Origin: Flammeovirgaceae bacterium
GTDB taxonomy: Bacteria > Bacteroidota > Bacteroidia > Cytophagales > Cyclobacteriaceae
Direction: 5' to 3'
Assembly (NCBI GenBank): GCA_022616575.1
Contig: JAKEEN010000268.1
Span: 1 to 9,204, forward strand
DNA: 9,204 nt
The notes beneath the pieces were generated by a model. The model made no database searches. It was given only the letters and a program-made list of their open reading frames with translations, and was not told the DNA's origin. Positions 5,946-9,204 of this stretch are shown piece by piece. Every line of letters starts with the position of its first letter. The first letter of the stretch is position 1. A program made the position numbers and the translations under genes.

Positions 5946-7280
5946 TTAAAACTGATACGTAATACCAAAAGCAAGTCCAACACGGTAAGGCTTTAGTTTG
6001 AAAGGCTCCTCTAACTTTTCGTTGGAATAAAATGAATGACTAAACGTTGGCTGTAAGAAGATATGAAGTGCATCGTTAACAACATATTCATTGCGATAAA
6101 ACAACTGATACAACATATAGCTGGACTCGGCATTGTTATAGGTCTCTCCTTGCGATGATTTTCTTATCCCCTGCTGATAGGTGAGTCCTCCCCCTGCTTT
6201 ATGTAAAAGTTTCTCTCCATAAAAATGATACATAACGCCTCCGCTAAAACCCAGGTTGGTCATGCTATAGTTAAACTCCTTTACCTGTTGTGATGGCACC
6301 ACTTCATACAAAAAATCACCTGATGGCTGCACAGTATTATTTTCCATTGATTTCACGTAGTAGCCCAATGTTTGATTCTGCTTGTAGAATGAAGCACCGG
6401 CATAATACTCTACCTTCTTATTAATTCTGCCTATTACACCTGCATCAAAACCAAAACCAAAACGCTCGGATGATAAAACAGAGCGTTTACCAAACTCATC
6501 AACCACCACCTGATCGTTTGCAAGGGGTGTAACCCTCTGGTAGCTTAACTGCGGAGTAATTGAGGCATACATGGTAAATCCCTTCCATGTTTTCCTCTGA
6601 CTTTCATCTTTTTTCTCCTTGCTCTTAACTTCCAGTGGCTCATTAGCCTTATTTTCAATGTGTGTAGAGTCTTTTAAAATCTTTGCTGGCTCTGGTTCAG
6701 CAGCTCCCCGCACCGAATTTTCCGTCAACAATGCATTGGGATCTATCGCAGGCTCATTAAAAGAGTTAGGTGTTGAATTATCAACTTCTGCCAAAGCAAG
6801 ATTATCCGTTTTCTCAACAACCGATTTTTCTGAAATCAAATCATGAATATCAATTTTAGATTTTGATTTTACTTTCTTACCAACTGCACGAGTGTTACGC
6901 TGATCTGACCAGGAGAATATTGAGAATTTCTGTTCATCAGCTTTCGTCTTATTCTGTTCAATAGCCGCGTTCTCTTTTTCTGTTGCATTGTCTGTTGATG
7001 AATCACGTTGACTTTCTTTTGTTGCTTCATTTTCAATCTCCACTTTATCTATATTATTCCTGTTCGATATTTCAATTTCATCTACCCTATTAGGCTGATT
7101 TAGCAAAACGTAAACTACTAGCGCGCTCACACCCGCTGCTGATTTTAACAACGTTATCCAGCCGGCCTCCTTATGGGGTATGGCACCCGCAATTTTTTCC
7201 CAGGTGCTTTCGTCAGGCTGTTCACTGTAGCTGCGCAACCGGCTGTTCAGTTCGTTCCAATTATCACCTGATAGTTTCAT
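5946..7280 (-). CDS. Anti-sigma factor fused to an outer-membrane beta-barrel (dual membrane-spanning type)
   Basis: This 444-residue protein has three parts. Residues 1-40 are a cytoplasmic segment (WNELNSRLRSYSEQPDESTW, then EKIAG) of the short type carried by Bacteroidota anti-sigma proteins. Residues 41-60 form one inner-membrane helix (LLKSAAGVSALVVYVLL). Residues 61-231 are a long charged, low-complexity linker rich in E, K, N, S and T. Residues 232-444 are amphipathic strands of an outer-membrane beta-barrel (FTMYASITPQLSYQ, GFGFDAGVIGRI, LQPTFSHSFYS) ending in an aromatic residue (GITYQF), the usual barrel signal. There is no N-terminal signal peptide, which fits a signal-anchor orientation. 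The start is 12 bp after the ECF sigma gene. The layout matches dual membrane-spanning anti-sigma factors (Dma) described in Bacteroides thetaiotaomicron. Its target is presumably the adjacent sigma factor. Confidence 0.75.
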   Translation of the reverse strand: MKLSGDNWNELNSRLRSYSEQPDESTWEKIAGAIPHKEAGWITLLKSAAGVSALVVYVLLNQPNRVDEIEISNRNNIDKVEIENEATKESQRDSSTDNATEKENAAIEQNKTKADEQKFSIFSWSDQRNTRAVGKKVKSKSKIDIHDLISEKSVVEKTDNLALAEVDNSTPNSFNEPAIDPNALLTENSVRGAAEPEPAKILKDSTHIENKANEPLEVKSKEKKDESQRKTWKGFTMYASITPQLSYQRVTPLANDQVVVDEFGKRSVLSSERFGFGFDAGVIGRINKKVEYYAGASFYKQNQTLGYYVKSMENNTVQPSGDFLYEVVPSQQVKEFNYSMTNLGFSGGVMYHFYGEKLLHKAGGGLTYQQGIRKSSQGETYNNAESSYMLYQLFYRNEYVVNDALHIFLQPTFSHSFYSNEKLEEPFKLKPYRVGLAFGITYQF

Positions 7281-7292
7281 ACTATATTCTTC

Positions 7293-7874
7293 TTAGGCTT
7301 GTTGCCGGATCTTTTTTTCGTCCGCTACGACAAGTCCATATTCAACTCCTGTTTTTTTTAATTGGCTTTTCAATAAACTCTTGGCATGATGCAATTGCGA
7401 CCGTGACGTACCCTCCGAAATACCTAACATTTCGGCAATTTCACCATGATTATATCCTTCTATCTCAAATAAGTTAAACACAAGCCGGCATCCATCTGGT
7501 AAATCGTTGATTACTTTAATGAGAAATTCGTCCGTAAAGTGAGACACAATTGTAAGTTCGGCCGTTGTATCAACTCCGTCTTCTTCAGGGATGCTAAGCA
7601 ACAGTTCTTTTTTTGTTTTGCGATAGCTATTGATGGCTGTGCGTACAGCAATAGATTTTACCCAGCCTTCCAGTTTTTCGGGCGATTCTAATTGGTGAAG
7701 TTTCCTGAAGATTTTAATAAACGTTTCCTGAAGCACGTCCTGGGCTTCTTCCCGCGTATGTGTATAGCGCCTGCACAAGCCCATTAACCTTGATTTAAAA
7801 AGGTCATAGAGTATCCGTTGAGCCTTTGCATCGCCCTTAATACAGTTTTGTAACAGGTCATAGTACTGTACCAT
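7293..7874 (-). CDS. ECF-type RNA polymerase sigma factor (sigma-70 family)
   Basis: A 193-residue sigma factor with only regions 2 and 4. Region 2 spans about 24-92 and includes the core-binding motif AQDVLQETFIKIFRKL (44-59) and the -10 reading part WVKSIAVRTAINSYRKTK. Region 4 spans about 116-172 (LPDGCRLVFNLFEIEGYNHG, then the helix-turn-helix EIAEMLGISEGTSRSQLHHA). A tail of about 20 residues follows, including VEYGLVVADEKK, a little longer than usual. The start is certain: a TGA stop stands in frame immediately before the ATG, and AGAGG lies 12 bp upstream. The anti-sigma/beta-barrel gene begins 12 bp downstream, so the pair is expected to form a sigma/anti-sigma module sensing the envelope. 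Confidence 0.93.
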   Translation of the reverse strand: MVQYYDLLQNCIKGDAKAQRILYDLFKSRLMGLCRRYTHTREEAQDVLQETFIKIFRKLHQLESPEKLEGWVKSIAVRTAINSYRKTKKELLLSIPEEDGVDTTAELTIVSHFTDEFLIKVINDLPDGCRLVFNLFEIEGYNHGEIAEMLGISEGTSRSQLHHAKSLLKSQLKKTGVEYGLVVADEKKIRQQA

Positions 7875-7924
7875 TCACTCATTTGCCTCTCTGCAGAATC
7901 GAGGCTATTCATATCGTTTACTTT

Positions 7925-8899
7925 TTATTCGATTCTAATAACTGCTTTAGCTTGTTTACAAACTGCATCAACACAAACCTCATAACGCAATGAGTCAGCA
8001 AACCCAGGCGACACTATCGAGTCGCTAACTGAGTAATAATATCCATTGAAGGAATCCTGTACTTGTCCTTGGGCCGGTTGCATTATAATTTTTACCTGCG
8101 AGTAGTTAATCGCACTGCACAAACTATCATTGTCAAAAATGGGCAGAGGAAATTCGGTGGTTGTTGAGTCTGCCGGGTAGATAAATTCATCATCCATTAA
8201 TTCCAATTGGCAAACTTGTTGAGCCGTGATAAACAACACTGCGAATGCCGTCTGGGCGGGGTTCGCTGTTGAGGTGATCTGGTACAAAACTTTATCTGAT
8301 CCGTTATAAGTGCCCGAAGATTGGTAAACTAATTTATTATTGCTGATTGATGCGGTTCCGCTGTAAGGTGGAAATGTAGCATCTGGTTTATAAACGGACA
8401 CCGTGTAATCTCCTGAGTTTAGGAAATCATTCGACAATATATCAACTTCCACGGTGCCTCCTGAAAAATCATAAACGTAATCGTCAGCCGGATAGAATCC
8501 TGATGGAGCGTTGTATGTTTCTCTAATATAAATCGTAATGCTGTCTTGTTTTACTACAGCATTGTTAGAGGAAACAGAAAAAAGAAAAGTATCTGATCCG
8601 TTTACCGTACCAAATGGAGGATGATATTGCACAAACCCGTTGCCCAGGTCTGTAATAGCGCCTTGCGTGCTAAAAGAAGGTGAAACCGAAAGGGAAACAG
8701 AACTATTAGTTTCAACTCTCCCTTGAAGATTGATGACAGCCGTTTGATTCGCTAAAACAAATATTTCCTTATCTGTAATAGCCACATTTAGTGTTACAAA
8801 ATCTTTGTCAGGATCCACCACATCACAGGCGGTTGTTGCGACAATAAAAAAAAGCAGTGAGAGAAATTGGCTTTTAGCGTTTATTTTTGGGGTTTTCAT
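7925..8899 (-). CDS. Lipoprotein with three tandem Ig-like (cadherin-like/Big_9-type) domains
   Basis: The 324-residue protein has a lipoprotein signal ending in ATTAC, with the lipidated cysteine at 25 followed by an acid-rich stretch (DVVDPDKD) that may favour surface export. Three Ig-like units follow at about 35-127, 136-228 and 230-324. They share a repeated grammar: ILSNDFL (154-160) against IFDNDSL (254-260), and NGSDTFLFSV (100-109) against NGSDKVLYQI (199-208), with the weaker ADSLRYEV in the third. Domain 3 holds four cysteines (230, 261, 309, 314), possibly two disulfides. I chose the ATG at 8897-8899; an upstream in-frame ATG at 9052 would bury the signal peptide and run antisense through cinA. 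The gene lies 50 bp before the sigma factor on the same strand, so it may be co-regulated with it. Function unknown, probably structural or adhesive. Confidence 0.75.
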   Translation of the reverse strand: MKTPKINAKSQFLSLLFFIVATTACDVVDPDKDFVTLNVAITDKEIFVLANQTAVINLQGRVETNSSVSLSVSPSFSTQGAITDLGNGFVQYHPPFGTVNGSDTFLFSVSSNNAVVKQDSITIYIRETYNAPSGFYPADDYVYDFSGGTVEVDILSNDFLNSGDYTVSVYKPDATFPPYSGTASISNNKLVYQSSGTYNGSDKVLYQITSTANPAQTAFAVLFITAQQVCQLELMDDEFIYPADSTTTEFPLPIFDNDSLCSAINYSQVKIIMQPAQGQVQDSFNGYYYSVSDSIVSPGFADSLRYEVCVDAVCKQAKAVIRIE

Positions 8900-8939
8900 C
8901 CTAAAAATTTGATCTCGGTAAGTTAGACGGGTAATAATC

Positions 8940-8969
8940 TTGTAACGTTGTACAACGAACTTAAATTTT
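8940..8969 (+). promoter_or_regulatory. Candidate promoter for cinA
   Basis: TTG (8940-8942), 19 nt, then TAAATTTT (8962-8969), one base off the Bacteroidota TAnnTTTG. It would start transcription almost at the cinA ATG (8975), leaving a leaderless or nearly leaderless message, so it is uncertain. Confidence 0.3.
8946..8957. promoter_or_regulatory. 12-bp perfect palindrome between divergent genes
   Basis: CGTTGTACAACG is a perfect palindrome in the 75-bp region separating cinA from the Ig-like lipoprotein gene, inside the spacer of the cinA promoter candidate. Position and symmetry fit a dimeric regulator site acting on one or both genes. No particular regulator is indicated. Confidence 0.4.
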
Positions 8970-8974
8970 ATTGA

Positions 8975-9204
8975 ATGAACAAAGTACTGGCAGAAATTCT
9001 TACGATCGGTGATGAACTCTTGTATGGTCAGATTATTGACACCAATTCGCAATGGATGGGCGTTGAACTTGCTAATGCCGGTATTCAGGTAATCCGTAAA
9101 ACAACTGTGGGTGATCAGGAAAATGAAATTCTTATCGCTTTCGCGGAAGCAGAAAAAAGAGCGGATATAATTTTAGTCACAGGAGGTCTTGGACCGACCA
9201 ATGA
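8975..9204 (+). CDS. cinA: CinA family protein, N-terminal domain, cut by the window end
   Basis: The visible 76 codons begin [20 protein letters not shown], then [18 protein letters not shown], and run to [12 protein letters not shown]. This is the N-terminal MoCF-like (COG1058) domain of CinA, with the diagnostic [13 protein letters not shown] and TGGLGPT motifs. Full CinA proteins of about 410-420 residues add a C-terminal nicotinamide-nucleotide amidase domain, giving a role in pyridine-nucleotide recycling and salvage; that part lies beyond the window. The ATG at 8975 fits the family start. The gene is transcribed away from the Ig-like lipoprotein gene, with 75 bp between the two starts. 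Confidence 0.92.
   Translation, partial: MNKVLAEILTIGDELLYGQIIDTNSQWMGVELANAGIQVIRKTTVGDQENEILIAFAEAEKRADIILVTGGLGPTN

Noticed and set aside
8900..9052. N-terminal extension of the Ig-like lipoprotein to an ATG at 9052
   Set aside because: It would place 51 residues before a classic lipoprotein signal peptide and overlap the start of cinA antisense.

Overview
The window reads as chromosomal DNA from a Bacteroidota bacterium, probably Cytophagales or a relative. Evidence for this: an ECF sigma gene followed by an anti-sigma/beta-barrel fusion, a DUF4197 lipoprotein, promoter candidates of the Bacteroidota type (TTG, 17-23 nt, TAnnTTTG), A-rich start regions with weak Shine-Dalgarno signals, and a GTAGAGACG/CGTCTCTAC intergenic palindrome. 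I see no tRNA, rRNA, CRISPR, insertion sequence or phage gene.

Left block (1-1856, all minus strand). In transcription order: a DUF4442 hotdog-fold protein, a Phd/YefM-type antitoxin, a PIN/VapC toxin, a DUF962 (Mpo1-like) membrane protein, and the 5' part of an uncharacterised protein running off the left edge. The genes are tightly packed. The toxin-antitoxin pair sits inside what otherwise looks like a metabolic or housekeeping run, and has a palindromic operator candidate just upstream.

Middle block (1899-4953). A plus-strand lysine 6-dehydrogenase/saccharopine dehydrogenase family gene converges on a minus-strand PaaN-type aldehyde dehydrogenase. The dehydrogenase makes a semialdehyde and the neighbour oxidises aldehydes, so a link is possible but unproven. 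A palindromic repeat between them may end both transcripts. A 60-residue two-helix membrane protein precedes paaN, and still shorter reading frames lie in front of it.

Right block (5125-8899, all minus strand). A surface-type lipoprotein with three Ig-like domains, an ECF sigma factor, and a 444-residue protein with a cytoplasmic anti-sigma-like N-terminus, one inner-membrane helix, a long periplasmic linker and a C-terminal outer-membrane beta-barrel. The sigma/barrel pair matches the 'dual membrane-spanning anti-sigma factor' layout, a device that could carry outer-membrane information straight to transcription. A DUF4197 lipoprotein follows with its own promoter candidate. This block is the most interesting part of the window. 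At the right edge cinA starts divergently and is cut by the window end.
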